A stretch of 64,000 bases of DNA from Podarcis raffonei (taxonomy: Eukaryota > Chordata > Lepidosauria > Squamata > Lacertidae), in the NCBI RefSeq assembly GCF_027172205.1, contig NC_070614.1, positions 31,992,501 through 32,056,500 of the forward strand, given 5' to 3'. Each line of letters opens with the position of its first letter. Positions within the stretch are counted from its first letter, which is position 1. Made by a program: the position numbers and the translations under genes. Shown piece by piece: positions 22,600 through 33,769 of the stretch. A model generated the notes under the pieces. The model was not told the origin of the DNA, did no database searches, and saw nothing but the letters and a program-made list of their open reading frames with translations.

Positions 22600-25100
22600 G
22601 AGAGGCCAAGTGTGAACCACATTCTGAGTCACATCCAGCTCAAAGTGGTTCTGGCCCAACTCCCAATAGGGCCAACCTATTTAAAGGTAGCTCATACTTT
22701 GAGCTTCCACCATTCAAAGTCTCATCCCAAAGTTCCTGCTTCCATGTTGGAAATGTCACAAATGAGTAAGACAGCACTTTTGGATTAAAACTGGTCAACC
22801 ATTGGCCAAGGAGTGTGTACCCATTGAGTGCTGAATTGACAAGTGGGTGGGGCTCAGATTCTGTGTTCCATCTCTTGCCTTTCTGTATGTTCATACTGAA
22901 GACTTGATGTGAGCTAGACTTCCACCTGCCTGTACACTCCCTGTGGTTACCTGAGCAACCAGGGCTCCATGACAGGAGTACCTATATAACAAATTAACTT
23001 GTGGGCAGCCATGTCAGTCCACTAGAAAAAATTCAAACAGCAGCAGTATCATCATACTTTTATTAGGACTAGCTAAGAAGTCACAAAGAAGTGTACAAAC
23101 TTTTGTGTTCATCATAATTCTTCTTGTGCATACATGTTAAGCAAAATAATTTAAAACAAGAGGAGGGAAGATGTATTTCGGCAATATGAAAAGCCCAATG
23201 CTGTAGTTGTTGTAGTTGGGGGCATACAGGGGACATACATCATACAGATTTGATTATGTTAGATGGTGCCTGATATGGATTCTAGCTTCTGTGAATTGCC
23301 AAACAGAGTACATCTAAACTAGCTAGCCTTCTGTACTCAGACTATGAGCCTTGCGGGCCCGAAGAAGTAAGATCTCAGATGCAGAAGGGCATGCTGGGGT
23401 GAAAGAGGTCTTAAAACACTTTAATAAAAGCCAACAATTATTCTAATCTATTTCTAGCACTGTTTCTAGCAGAGTCCCTTATAAGGTATAAATAAATACA
23501 ATGGATATGCATTTTAGACGGGCACTTAAATTCCCAGCACCCATCTAAAATTAATCCCCAGCTTTGCTAATGTAAAGGACCATCACCATTGGCATCCAGT
23601 TGCCCACTGTGAGAAATGGGATGCTGTGTGAGAAAGGTGTTTGGTCTGATCCTTGAAGACTCTTTTTATTTCGGGTTTTTAGTTGGTCTTAATAAATACA
23701 TTTGGTTATAGTTGCTGTTTGCACCATAAATGTGTTTACAAATGTATTTGCCCTCTAGAAATTAGATAATTTGAGAAGCGCACAAAAATTTTTAAATGTA
23801 TGCGTGGGGGAACGGGGGAAGGACAGTAGTGAGTGAAGATTTGCAATATGGCGATTATTCCGTTAGAACAACAGAACTTTATCACAGCACAGAAATGGAT
23901 GGGACAAAGAAATTTGCTGATATTTCTAGAAATGCATTCTATGTGCATTATTGATGAGAAAATAGCTGAATACTGGAACATAATCGGCATCATCACCAGT
24001 GTTTTTTCCCTCAGGGGGCACTCAAGGGTACACAGTACCAACACGTCTTTTTTTATGGTTAAAAAGTGTGGTACTTACTGTAACAACTTCATGGTGAGTA
24101 CTGGCACCTTTTTTTTAATAGAATAAAAGCACTGGATCACCTTTTGATTCCATCCCAATAGTCTATTTTAAAATTTTACACCATCTCTTTCTTTCTGTAT
24201 ATGTTGTGTAATTGTGTCTTTCTTCCTCGCAAATGAGCTGCTGGGTATTTTATATATCTTTTTTTTTTTAAAAAAAAAGAAAGAATTAGAAAAGTGCACA
24301 CAAATGGAATCCACATCACTAACTACAGTAGGTGATCCAGATCTCTTTATACAAAGTAGGGAACACATATATCTGGGATTATAAAATAGTCAGGGAAGAT
24401 GTCTACTTAATGTTGGATAAGGTTGGCAGGCAGTGGACGGTGGTGGAGGCAATGGAAATGAAGTACCTGAGCAACTGGTCGATTTGTGGATGCCTTCTGC
24501 TTTCAAACTTTAAAAATGCTATGTGTGATAAACGGAAAGAGGAAGAGAGTTGCAAAACATTTCCCCAAAGGTCATTCGCAGCAGTAAGGGACATTAGTAC
24601 CTCTTTTATGAGGTACTAACTGCAGTGTGAAATATAGAGCACAAATCAAGACAGGGCACCACTGCCTTAAATGCAGGCCGCATAGCTTACTATGACTATT
24701 TACTGGAAAAAACATTTTGTAACACTAAGTTGTAAGGAATCTTTAAAGGAAGTAGGGAGAGGAACAGTAGAACCAGTATCTTGAGAAAAGTGTGTTCAAC
24801 TGAGTTTTGCTCTTAGGCCTTTTCCTTCTTTCTTTAAAAGAAGTTATGCATATCACTGAAATCAGCAAGACAAGTGAAACCATGACTTAATTTTTCACAT
24901 TGATTTCAATGGGGCCTGAGTGCAACTAAGTTAGTCTGGATCCAACCCAGTATTTCAACAATCCCTACAGCAGCCTGTCAAAGATAGACTAGTACTGTAT
25001 TAGATTCCTATATTGTAGACACTAAAAGCTTTCTTAAGGACACCTAGTGGACTCAGGTGAAATGTGAACCTGGCTGGCAGCCTAAAACTTTTGCCACTGT
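22600..25100. other. Stretch without recognisable gene
   Basis: About 2.5 kb with only short, domain-free open frames on both strands. It holds one copy of an unclassified 87-bp repeat (23272-23358). A (T)n/(A)n stretch is at 24259-24280. Confidence 0.4.
23272..23358. repeat. Unclassified dispersed repeat, copy 1
   Basis: An 87-bp segment starting GATATGGATTCTAGCTTCTG and ending GAGCCTTGCGGGC. It matches 30707-30793 in the same orientation with about three mismatches. The flanks differ, so it is a dispersed unit. The family is not recognised. Confidence 0.75.
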
Positions 25101-25106
25101 ACACTC

Positions 25107-25365
25107 AGGGCTCATCCACATTTCCGCTTCCCTGCGATGTTCCCTGGGGAAAACCCACTGTTTACTGCTGAATCGGAACAAACATCAATCGGGTTTTCTC
25201 TGGATTGACGTTTGCTCCAATTCAGTGCTAAAGAGCAGCTTTTCCTCAGGAAAGCAGTGGTATAAAACCACTCAGAGCTGTGCCTAGAAAACATGGGACA
25301 AGTGGGAAGCCACCAGGACCCATGCTTTCCAATGCGCAGGATAAGTAGAAGTGTGAATGAGCCCT
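25107..25365. mobile_element. Palindromic MITE, AGGGCTCATCC family, copy 1
   Basis: Ends AGGGCTCATCCACATTTC and GTGTGAATGAGCCCT form terminal inverted repeats. Inner blocks are AAACCCACTGTTTACTGC, ATTGACGTTTGCTCCAATTC and GAAAGCAGTGG. Relatives are near 40441-40612, 48832-49022 and 60298-60549. No long TSD is visible and the superfamily is not assigned. It lies just downstream of the SBK2 gene. Confidence 0.6.
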
Positions 25366-25874
25366 CAGAGAACAGTGACTCTCAATTCGGAGCATGAAAA
25401 CTATACAGATAATGAAATTAAAGATACCATGTATACATGATAAAGGTTTATGTATGGTTGCACTATGAAAGTTTGAAACTGAAAATGTCCTTAAAAGCCT
25501 TTAACATTCCTCGCATCCAAGGAATGCCAAGCCTTTCCCAAATGATGTGACGAAGATGGGCAGAAGGTGGGGAATATCAGCTTCTGCAGCCTGTGGAAAA
25601 ATGAGTTTACCTTTGGGGATATACAATGAGTTTGTTCTTAGCACAAGGATGCTTAGCCACTAAGGGTGCCAGAATATCAGACACACGGCATACAGAATAC
25701 ACATTTTGTCTCCTCCTGAAATCTGAATGTCCAGTGTTACGTTCCTTGGGGAATGTTGTGAAATAACCCAGCCGAGAGCACGTAACATTTGAATTCCTGC
25801 AAGTATCTTTGTATTCGGATGAGTTGCTTAGTGCTTTTCTCTCCCCAGCCTCATAAAATGGATTCCTGCTCTGC

Positions 25875-25880
25875 TTTATT
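25875..25880 (-). terminator. Candidate SBK2 poly(A) signal AATAAA
   Basis: On the minus strand the stop TAG (25886-25884) is followed by CAC and then AATAAA at once. I saw no other AATAAA on this strand down to about 25400. Use of this signal would give a 3' UTR of only tens of bases. Inference only. Confidence 0.35.
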
Positions 25881-25883
25881 GTG

Positions 25884-28800
25884 CTAGGGGTCTTTGGCTG
25901 CCACTTCTGCTCTCCATGGCCGGTCAAGGTAGCTGAGAACCCGGCGGATGGGACCGCGCTTTGTGGGCTCCAGAGCCAGGAGGCTCCGCAACATGGCGAC
26001 GGCATCTGGCGACAGAGGGCGCCAGTGATATGGCAAGTCTTCATCTAGGCCGGACTGTTGCCATATCACAAAGTCATCAAAGAAGGAATCCTCAGGCAAC
26101 GTCTTCTCCCAAGGGAAGTAGCCGGTGAGCAGGCAGAAGATCAGCACTCCAAGGGCCCAGGCATCCAGGCTGGCGTCGATGGGCAGGCCTGGGGAGTCAC
26201 CGGTGCCACGGCTCAGCTCGGGTGCAGTGTAAGGGATGATCCCAACCACCAGACGCAGAAGGGTGCCCTGGGGCCGCGTCAAGCCGAAATCTGTCAGTTT
26301 GATGCAGTGGCAATGGCGATCAAAAAGGAGGATGTTCTCAGGCTTGACATCTCGATAGACAAGGCCCCGGCTGTGGATGAAGTCCAGTGCACTCACCAGC
26401 TGTTTGGCACAGAGCTTGGCTGCTGGCTCAGGGATGCCAGCCTGGTCAGAGAAGAGAAAGGCATGTGTTTTTATCATGTCGGGTCTCCTCACTTCCTCAT
26501 AAGCGTTTAGGCTCTGCCACTGAAACACAAGCCCTTTTCTGCTATTGAATAAAGCCACAAAATCTCAACAGGCATTTAAAAATAAACATCACATTTCCTT
26601 TCTCTCTGTGATGCCACCATGACCGGATCAACCCATGTTAAAATATCTCAAGACACATTCAGCTGCAAGCTTCAAAAGGCTTTGCCCCACTGCTTTTGTT
26701 TAATCTATGGATTTTTTTTGTTTTAGAATCCTGCTGTAATTTGTTTAATTAACAGCTATTTCACGATTTCAGAAATAAAACCACGTATGTGTTGGTAGAA
26801 TTCCTAGCTGAAGCCCATTATTCATTCCTTCATTATACAGTCATACACTGGAAGTTGAACAGAATCTCTTCCAGAAGTCTGTTCAACTTCCAAAACATTC
26901 AGAAGCTCCTGCAGCCAATTGGAGCTGCGGAAGCCCCATCAGACATTCAGGTTCTAAAGAACATTTGCAAACCAGAACACTCACTTCTGGGTTTGCGACG
27001 TTCGAGAGCCAAAATGTCCGAGTACCAAGGCATTCGCATCCAAGGTATGACTGTATTTGTATCCTGCCCTTCCTTCCCAAGGAGACCCAGGCATGGGGTG
27101 CTGGGAGCTAAGCTTTGCATTGCATGTGCGTGTATACACCTTACCTTGGGCTTGATAATGGAGATGAGGTCCTTGTGCAAGGCTGCCTCATAGAGAAAAC
27201 CATAGTGCTGGCTGGACTCTATGGCGATGCCAAACATTCCAACGATGGCAGGGTGTGTGGAGAGTGAGAGGGCCACACAGTATTCATACAAGAAATTCTC
27301 CAGTTTAGTGCTCGCCTTAGGCAGCAACTTGAGAGCCATAGGGGTCCCTGAGGGAGGTCAAGAGATACAAAAGTGAATGGGACATTGAGATAATACTACT
27401 CTATTACGGACTACTTGAAAAGTATTTGTGAAGATCAGACGATGTTTGTAGGTTTGCAATAAGTTTTGTGAGGAGTATTATTGGAAGTATTGCAAAAATG
27501 GAGAAGGGGAAGGATGATTTGTTAAGAGATGTAAAGGCAATATAAAGTTAAGAAATGCATAAGAAGTGGTTAAAACGGCGGCTCATCAGAGGTGCTGATG
27601 GAAGTCTAAAAAGATTGTATAAGTGATAAGTTTTGTGGTACATTTTATAATTTATATGTTAAAATCAACGAATATATATATATATATATATATATGAGAT
27701 AATACTACTATAATAACAGTAAATGTATTTCCACAACAGACAACTGAAACATAGTGTTACTCCAGTTGCATTTTTTAAAAAAAATATAAAGTTGGATAGT
27801 GGGAGGAGAGGGATTATATCTAACAATCAAATCAAGTAAGGTGAAATCTCTTTAACATATAGCACTCATACATGTGAGATAATTAAGATACTGAGTTCAA
27901 CCATTATAGCTAAACTTGGATTAGAAGAGGGAGAATTGCAGTAGCAACAAAATGAGGGGGCGGTGAGGAGATGAGGGAGTTCCCTTTCAAACACTTGAAC
28001 AAGACTTGGATTTAGAAAGCAGAGATTTGCAGCAGCTCATCCTATCTAACTAGATGAGCTGCACCCAAACTAGATGAGCTGCACCCAATGATGAGCTGCA
28101 CCCAATCATACTAAAAGAGCTTGCGGGTGTAATCTCAGAGCCTCTGCCTATAATCTCTGAGAATTCTTGGAGAACATCAGGGAAAACTTTCTGACAATAA
28201 GCACTGCTTGACAGTGGAATAGACTGCCTCGGAAGGTAATGGACTCTCCTTCATTGGAGGTTATTAAGCAGAGGTTGGATGGCCATCTGTCATGGATGCT
28301 TTAGATGAAATTCCTGCATTGAAGGGGGTTCTTACCCCCCACTGACATGGGAGTAAGTCGCATTTGATTTAACTTTCTTATGAATAGACGTGGGTAGGAT
28401 TATGCTGTTAATTCTGAATTTCAGAATTGGGGAGAATCAGTCCCATTCATGCTTTTGGGGGCCCATAAATCTTTTAGGCACAAGACAAGTTGTAAGGACT
28501 ACATTCACAATGATATTTTCAATAAAATGGGCGTCAGTGAAACCACTAAGAGCTGGGTCAAGAATGTTGCTTGATATGTGGAGTTTGTTTGAAATTGTTT
28601 GGGCCCTCTTTCTACAGTCACGAGATAAAAGGTGAATGCCTCCACAGGCAATGATAAGTTGTTTCGCACGAAATGCCCACAGTAGAGGTCTTGTCATCCA
28701 CTTGGGGACCTTCAGGTGACAAATGATTCGTAAGTTTAATAAATGAATGAAACGAGTGACTGAATAGAGTGGGGTTTTTTAAACCCACTTTTAAAAAAAA

Positions 28801-29192
28801 TGCCCAGTTCTGTCCATGACCACTGCTGTGTATGATTGGCTGACCACAGATCACACATAGTAATTTGAAATTGTTACCACACCTATTGGTTATGGCAAGT
28901 GGTCCAACCTTCTCCAACAGCAACAGTGGCACACCTGGCCACTGAAGTATCCCTAGTTGCCCTTTCAATGTAAACAGCCTGTTGGTGAGTGGGGTTGCCA
29001 GAGCACACAAGGCAATCCACCCTTACCTCTCTTCCTGTGAGTCACCAGCACCACCTGCCCATATTTCCCCTTGCCCAACTCCTTGATGATGTGGTAGTGC
29101 TCAGACACCTCCATGTGCACCAAACTCTGGGCAGTGATTTCCAACATGTCTTCTAGGAGAGCCTGGGCCTCCATGCCTGAGGACAGGTCCAT
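25884..29192 (-). CDS. SBK2: SBK2-like Ser/Thr kinase, three coding exons
   Basis: Coding exons on the minus strand are 29192-29027, 27347-27145 and 26441-25884. The donors AGAG|GTAAGG and CAAG|GTAAGG and the acceptors CCTCAG|GG and GACCAG|GCT are consensus sites. The phases fit and join to a 308-aa protein. Residues 33-300 form a kinase fold: Gly-rich loop GKGKYG (40-45), MALK lysine K62, catalytic loop YRDVKPEN with D154, DFG at 174-176, TAPE at about 195-198. The text ALLEDMLEITAQSLV, LVTHRKRGTP, SALDFIHSRGLVYRD and SLDAWALGVLIFCLLTGYFPW matches SBK2 (SH3-binding-domain kinase family) better than SBK1. The His of HRD is Tyr, as in SBK2 of mammals. The length is close to human SBK2 (348 aa), with a shorter acidic N-terminus. 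An acceptor (TTGCAG) at 29200, just before the start codon, implies a non-coding exon upstream. Substrates are unknown. Confidence 0.9.
26838..27053. mobile_element. Pogo/Tigger-like MITE (family 1), copy B, in SBK2 intron 2
   Basis: Ends CAGTCATACACTGGAAG and CATCCAAGGTATGACTG, flanked by TA at 26836-26837 and 27054-27055. It shares GCAAACCAGAACACTCAC, GTTTGCGA and GGCATTCG blocks with copy A at 10168-10409. 216 bp, non-coding. Confidence 0.7.
27664..27700. repeat. (AT)n simple repeat in SBK2 intron 1
   Basis: About twelve ATs in a row within A/T-rich intron DNA. Confidence 0.85.
28048..28325 (+). mobile_element. CR1 LINE fragment in SBK2 intron 1
   Basis: GATGAGCTGCACCCAA, then AAAGAGCTTGCGGGTGTAATC and GAGAATTCTTGGAGAACA, correspond to the CR1 RT text DELHPxILKELAxVISEPLxxIFENSWRTGE. 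After 28180 the text jumps to the CR1 3' region (GACAGTGGAATAGACTGCCTC, CTTCATTGGAGGTTATTAAGC, GGTTGGATGGCCATCTGTC). It is internally deleted and old. The first motif occurs three times in tandem at 28048-28106. Confidence 0.7.
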
Positions 29193-29199
29193 GACCAAG

Positions 29200-30480
29200 C
29201 TGCAAGAAACACAGAAAGAAATTGCTAAGTACAGCTTGAAATGAATTGCATTGGGCAGGGAAGGACAGCAGAAAGCCAGTTTTTTACATATATACAAATA
29301 TATAATATTTCAATTCTCCTAAGTCAAAAGTAATTGAAAACAACCAAACAGCACAAGAAATCCAAATGTAGCAAACAAAATTAGTCCTAACCAAGGTGAT
29401 TTGTTTTTTTATGGCACCCCAGTCAGAAGAACGAGGTACAAATAAAAAAATTGTTGTTGTTTTATTGTTGTTGTTTTTGTTACTCGAAATATCTCTTCAG
29501 ATGGTCCAAGCAGCAGGGCCAGCCCACCCATGAGGCAAAGTGAGGTGACCACCTCAGGCAGCAGGATCCACGAAAAGTATGAATTGGTCCAGATGAGCTT
29601 GGGGCAACCACGGAGCAGAAACCTACATACTGTGTAATTTCATCCTAAATTTGAGTTCCTTGCCCCTGTCCCCCAACGTCCACATCTGAATGTTGCACAT
29701 TGTGAATTCCCAGTTCCATCCCACGTCTCCAGGGTCCAGTTAGTTTTTTTAAAGCATGCTTTAGCTCTCCACTTAGATGATATTTCTGGGCTGAATTCTT
29801 TCGAAAGGAATTACCTCTCAGAAGGAAAAATAGAAAGAAGTCCTTTCAGTTGAAGGTGGTGTCAGTCTTACAATTCATTCAGAAAACATCATCTTGAAAA
29901 GGCATCCTTCCTCTTCTCTTTCACACAGAAGCAGCCACCTCTTTCAAGATGTCATCTGCACTTAAGTACTTACATTTTTTAAAAAAAAAAGTTTGCAAAA
30001 CCTACTGCCTGAGTAATTCAGGACACCTTTTCATCAGTCAAAATGTTTTGATAGATTAATCTATTTGACTAGGCACTCTAGCCTTAACTGAAGGTAAATT
30101 CATTCACACATCCACATTGATGTGGCAGGCATGTGGGCTGAGTAGATTTGGACTGAGTTATTATTATGATGCTGAAGTAGTTATGCAGTTATGAGACCAG
30201 CAACATATCACACAATCTGTTTGAATGCACAGCGCAACCACTCAATCCAATTTCAGCAGTTTTGAGGGAAAATAGTAAATGTGGATTAAGTTGCAATGCA
30301 TTCCTCTTTATGGGTATCTTAAAAGGTGCCTGTAGCTCCATGCCTTTGCTCATTTAGGACAGCAGGAAGCAATTTTAGGCTTGCCAAACAGCCAGAATTT
30401 TAAAGTCCTCCTGACTAGTTGCCAAAACAGGAGCATATAGAACCAGGGGAAATAATGTCAATCCAAGCTACTTATAAACA
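29200..30480. other. Presumed SBK2 upstream intron, no gene seen
   Basis: A/T-rich. A worn L2-like end (GGCACCCCAGTCAGAAGAAC, GGTACAAATAAAA) is near 29412-29450, followed by (TTG)n. No exon is supported. Confidence 0.35.
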
Positions 30481-30499
30481 CCTAATATAATTCATGCTG

Positions 30500-30530
30500 T
30501 GTTGTTGTTGTTGTTGTTGTTGTTGTGTGT

Positions 30531-30579
<49 letters not shown>

Positions 30580-30580
30580 G
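30500..30580. repeat. Compound microsatellite (GTT)n(GT)n(GA)n
   Basis: GTT units at about 30500-30526, GT units to about 30560, then GA units to about 30579. Confidence 0.95.
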
Positions 30581-30706
30581 ATTTATAGTTTTCACACAGA
30601 TAAATAAAACCATATGTGTGTGTTGTCATGCTCATTCACTAAATAGGAATGCATGTGATCATCCCATAAGAAGCAGCTGCCATTGTTTTCCACAGTGCAG
30701 TGTTTG

Positions 30707-30793
30707 GATATGGATTCTAGTTTCTGTGAATTGCCACACAGAGTACATCTAAACTAGCTAGCCTTCTGTACTCAGACTAAGAGCCTTGCGGGC
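30707..30793. repeat. Unclassified dispersed repeat, copy 2
   Basis: Matches 23272-23358 over 87 bp with about three mismatches. It is followed at once by a potential hairpin (CTTCGTCTG ... CAGACGAAG, 30793-30837) that the first copy lacks. Confidence 0.75.
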
Positions 30794-31238
30794 TTCGTCT
30801 GCTCTTAGCTCAGGGCAGTCCAGCCTCTCAGACGAAGTGGTCCACAAGAACACTTCAGCACAGAACCTGCAGGCCACACACTGAATTAAATTTCTATATT
30901 GATAATTAAAGTGTTTGCAATATATTTTATATTATTCAATATACACAGATATGTTTATATATATATTATATATAAATTAAGCACACAATAGATTTATTTA
31001 TATTAAGAAATTTAATACAGAAACTCAGGGCGAGTCTCTGGCAGATAGATGCACAACAGGAGCCCGAGTTTGCTCTCCCTCTCCAGGTAGGTTTTTCCAC
31101 ACAGCCAAGGTCTACCTACCCCGATTGCCCCAAACATCCACCGCTCTTCCCCACCTGGGGCTGCCCAAAAAAAGAGAGGTATTAGACCTCCCTCAGCTGA
31201 ACCAATCCAGCTTCTATGATGGAAGTCAAGCAAAGGTA

Positions 31239-31812
31239 CAGTGGTACCTCAGGTTACATACGCTTCAGGTTACATACGCTTCAGGTTACAGACTCCGCTA
31301 ACCCAGAAATAGTACCTCGGGTTAAGAACTTTGCTCCAGTATGAGAACAGAAATCGTGCTCCGGCGGCGCGTCAGCAGCGGGAGGCCCCATTAGCTAAAG
31401 TGGTGCTTCAAGTTAAAAACAGTTTCAGGTTAAGAACAGACCTCCAGAACAAATTAAGTACTTAACCTGAAATATACTCAGAGTCGCAAAGTGATTTCAT
31501 GCTCTTTATTCAGCTCATAGTGGTGAGGAATGAATGAATGTCCCCTCAAAGTATCTGCTTTATATACATTATTTACACAATGGGCTGCACATGATTGGCT
31601 AATTCCGGAATTCTACTGTAAGCCAATCAGGTTGTGGATTCACTTCTATCTGGAGCATGATTGGGTGGTTCCTGCCAACCAATCATACTGCTGCATTGTT
31701 CTAGGACCAATCAGACTGCTGCATTCTGAATCCTATTGTTCTAGGACCAATCAGACTGCTGCAGTTTGGATCCTATTCAACTCAGTACATAACATAACCC
31801 GAGGTACCACTG
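31239..31812. mobile_element. Pogo/Tc1-like MITE (family 2), copy A, split by a solo LTR
   Basis: Ends CAGTGGTACCTCAGGTTAC and TAACCCGAGGTACCACTG, flanked by TA at 31237-31238 and 31813-31814. Removing the 327-bp LTR and one TSD copy leaves a unit of about 242 bp, as in copies 40947-41188 and 51457-51697. Confidence 0.85.
31468..31794 (-). mobile_element. Solo LTR, ERV/LTR type (fossil), inside a MITE
   Basis: On the minus strand it starts TGTTATGTACTGAGTTG and ends GAGTATATTTCA. A 5-bp TSD, TAACC on the plus strand, is at 31463-31467 and 31795-31799. On the minus strand there is a TATATAAAG box near 31566, an AATAAAGAGC poly(A) signal near 31507, and several GATTGG (CCAAT) motifs upstream. 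Two of these motifs lie in a direct repeat of about 40 bp (around 31690-31780). It is a complete-looking single LTR with no internal region. Confidence 0.8.
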
Positions 31813-32069
31813 TACTCTGTATATGCATAGATGCAACTCTAACCCTAGAAAGGGCATATACTGTATCCTTTGCCCTCTTAATCCTTACATGTCAACTGTA
31901 GGAAGTCTTGCATGTAGATGTATTGTAACAGCTTGGTGTTTCCATCTACATAGTCTGCATGATGAGTGGGCCAGGCCAAACACGCTGAAACAGTTGCATC
32001 TACAGCAGATTGGATGCACTGCCTCTGTAGTATCCCTGGGATTCTATGAGCCACAAATTTTGATTCTAG

Positions 32070-33148
32070 CTATGAGAGATTGAAGTCTAAAGTAAGAGAC
32101 TGGCTTCATTATTATCAGATAAATGAAGTATTCAAACAAGACAGGAAAATTGGCTTTCAGGTGGAGAGATCAAAATTAGAAACAGAATTGTTAGAACCCA
32201 ATACTAAGAATTTGTCAAGAATGTATAACTTGCTGTTGAAATGGAATACACAAGATGAAACGGTTAAATCAGCTATGATTAAATGGGCACAAGACATTGG
32301 TCATGACATCATGTTTGCTGACTGGGAACAGTTATGGACCACCGGTATAAAGTTCACGGCATGTAATGCCTTAAGAGAGAATATTATGAAAATGATTTAT
32401 AGGTGGTACATGACCCCAGTCAAGCTTGCAAAAATTTACCATTTGCCCAATAACAAATGCTGGAAATGTAATGAAACTGAAGGTACTTTTTATCACCTTT
32501 GGTGGACATGCCCAAAGATTAAGGCTTTCTGGGAAAGGATTTATAATGAAATGAAAAAAGTGCTTAAATGCACCTTTGTGAAGAAACCAGAGGCCTTTCT
32601 CTTGGGCATGGTAGGCCAATTGGTGTCAAAGAAAGATAGGATGTTTTTTATGTATGCGACAACAGCAGCAAGAGTACTCTTAGCAAAGTACTGGAAGACA
32701 CAAGAACTACCCACACTGGAAGAATGGCAGACGAAGGTGATTGACTACATGGGACTGGCTGAGATGACCGGCAGAATCCGAGACCAAGGGAAAGAGACGG
32801 TGGAAGAAGACTGGAAGAAATTTAAAATTTACCTTAAAAACTGTTGTAAAATTAACGAGTGCTAAAATGTTTTGAGTAATGCAAAATAGAATTGCAGCGA
32901 TAAACAATTGGATATGGGAAAAAGGATTTAAAGGAAGTGCCATAAGTAAATAAAATTAGGGGTTGCTGGAAAGATTTAGAACAAGGATGCAGAAAAAGGA
33001 GGTATGGGGAAGTCGTTGAAAGAAGGTTTAAGGAAAAGAAGGTTAAGAAATTATACATGTTTATATGTTTGTTTGTTTTCGTATTGTTTTGTATTGTCAT
33101 TTAATATGTGTTGGAAAATTAATAAAAATTTATTTAAAAAAAAAAAAC
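32070..33148 (+). mobile_element. 5'-truncated L1 LINE, ORF2 C-terminus and poly(A) tail
   Basis: An uninterrupted frame runs from the element start to 32865 and encodes about 264 aa of the L1 ORF2 C-terminal region. It carries the conserved Cys/His motif CWKCNETEGTFYHLWWTCPK and ends ...LKNCCKINEC. The 3' UTR follows, with AATAAAAATT and an A-rich tail to about 33148. A 12-bp TSD, TTTTGATTCTAG, is at 32058-32069 and 33152-33163. The protein resembles the L1 at 53756-55114 along its length. A true start codon is absent, so this is a dead tail and not a gene. The clean frame and TSD suggest a recent insertion. Confidence 0.88.
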
Positions 33149-33163
33149 AATTTTTGATTCTAG

Positions 33164-33726
33164 TCCCTTCCCCCCTCTCCCACTCCATACACACATATTC
33201 CAAATTTAGCAAGGTGTTAGCTGAAATGTATCAATCTCCCTAACTAACTCCACTTATAAAACATTGTCCCGGTTGCAGAACTGTGCAGAACTCTAGAATG
33301 CTGGAAGGCAGAATGGAAAATCTCTTTGATTGTGACTTCTTTCTACACGCTCTTTTTGCGGTCCAGTTCTAGCGGGTGAGCAGACTGGCTCTATGTCATG
33401 TTCTAAATTACATTTCTGGTGCCCCACAGAAGATGGACACAGTCGCCTGCAGCCCCCTTTGCTTAGCTGCTGCCAGAGTGCCTGCCTTCTGATTCCATGC
33501 CAAGCGTCCTCTCTTACAGGCTAGGAAAGTTCATGGGGATTTGGGCCTAAATGGGATTGACACGCTCTTAAAGCCACTGGAGATCCGTTTCCAAGCTTCT
33601 AGAGGCAGAGGGAAAGGACATGGCAAGGTCCAACCACCCTCTCCTTTTCCCTTCTCCTGCCTAGCCTGCTCCTAGAGATAAGCCCAGTAAACAGAGGCAA
33701 ATGTGAAAGGGAGACAGAAAGATGCA

Positions 33727-33769
<43 letters not shown>

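Noticed and set aside
26145-26200. SBK2 as a dead kinase because HRD reads YRD
   Set aside because: Tyr in place of His is normal for SBK2 in mammals. The catalytic Asp, the VAIK-type Lys and DFG are all present, so no loss of activity can be claimed.
28048-28106. CRISPR-like direct repeats
   Set aside because: Three short tandem units without spacers inside a LINE fragment of a vertebrate genome.
32080-32865. A 261-aa host gene
   Set aside because: It is the L1 ORF2 C-terminus of a TSD-flanked LINE tail; there is no true start codon and the element has a poly(A) tail.
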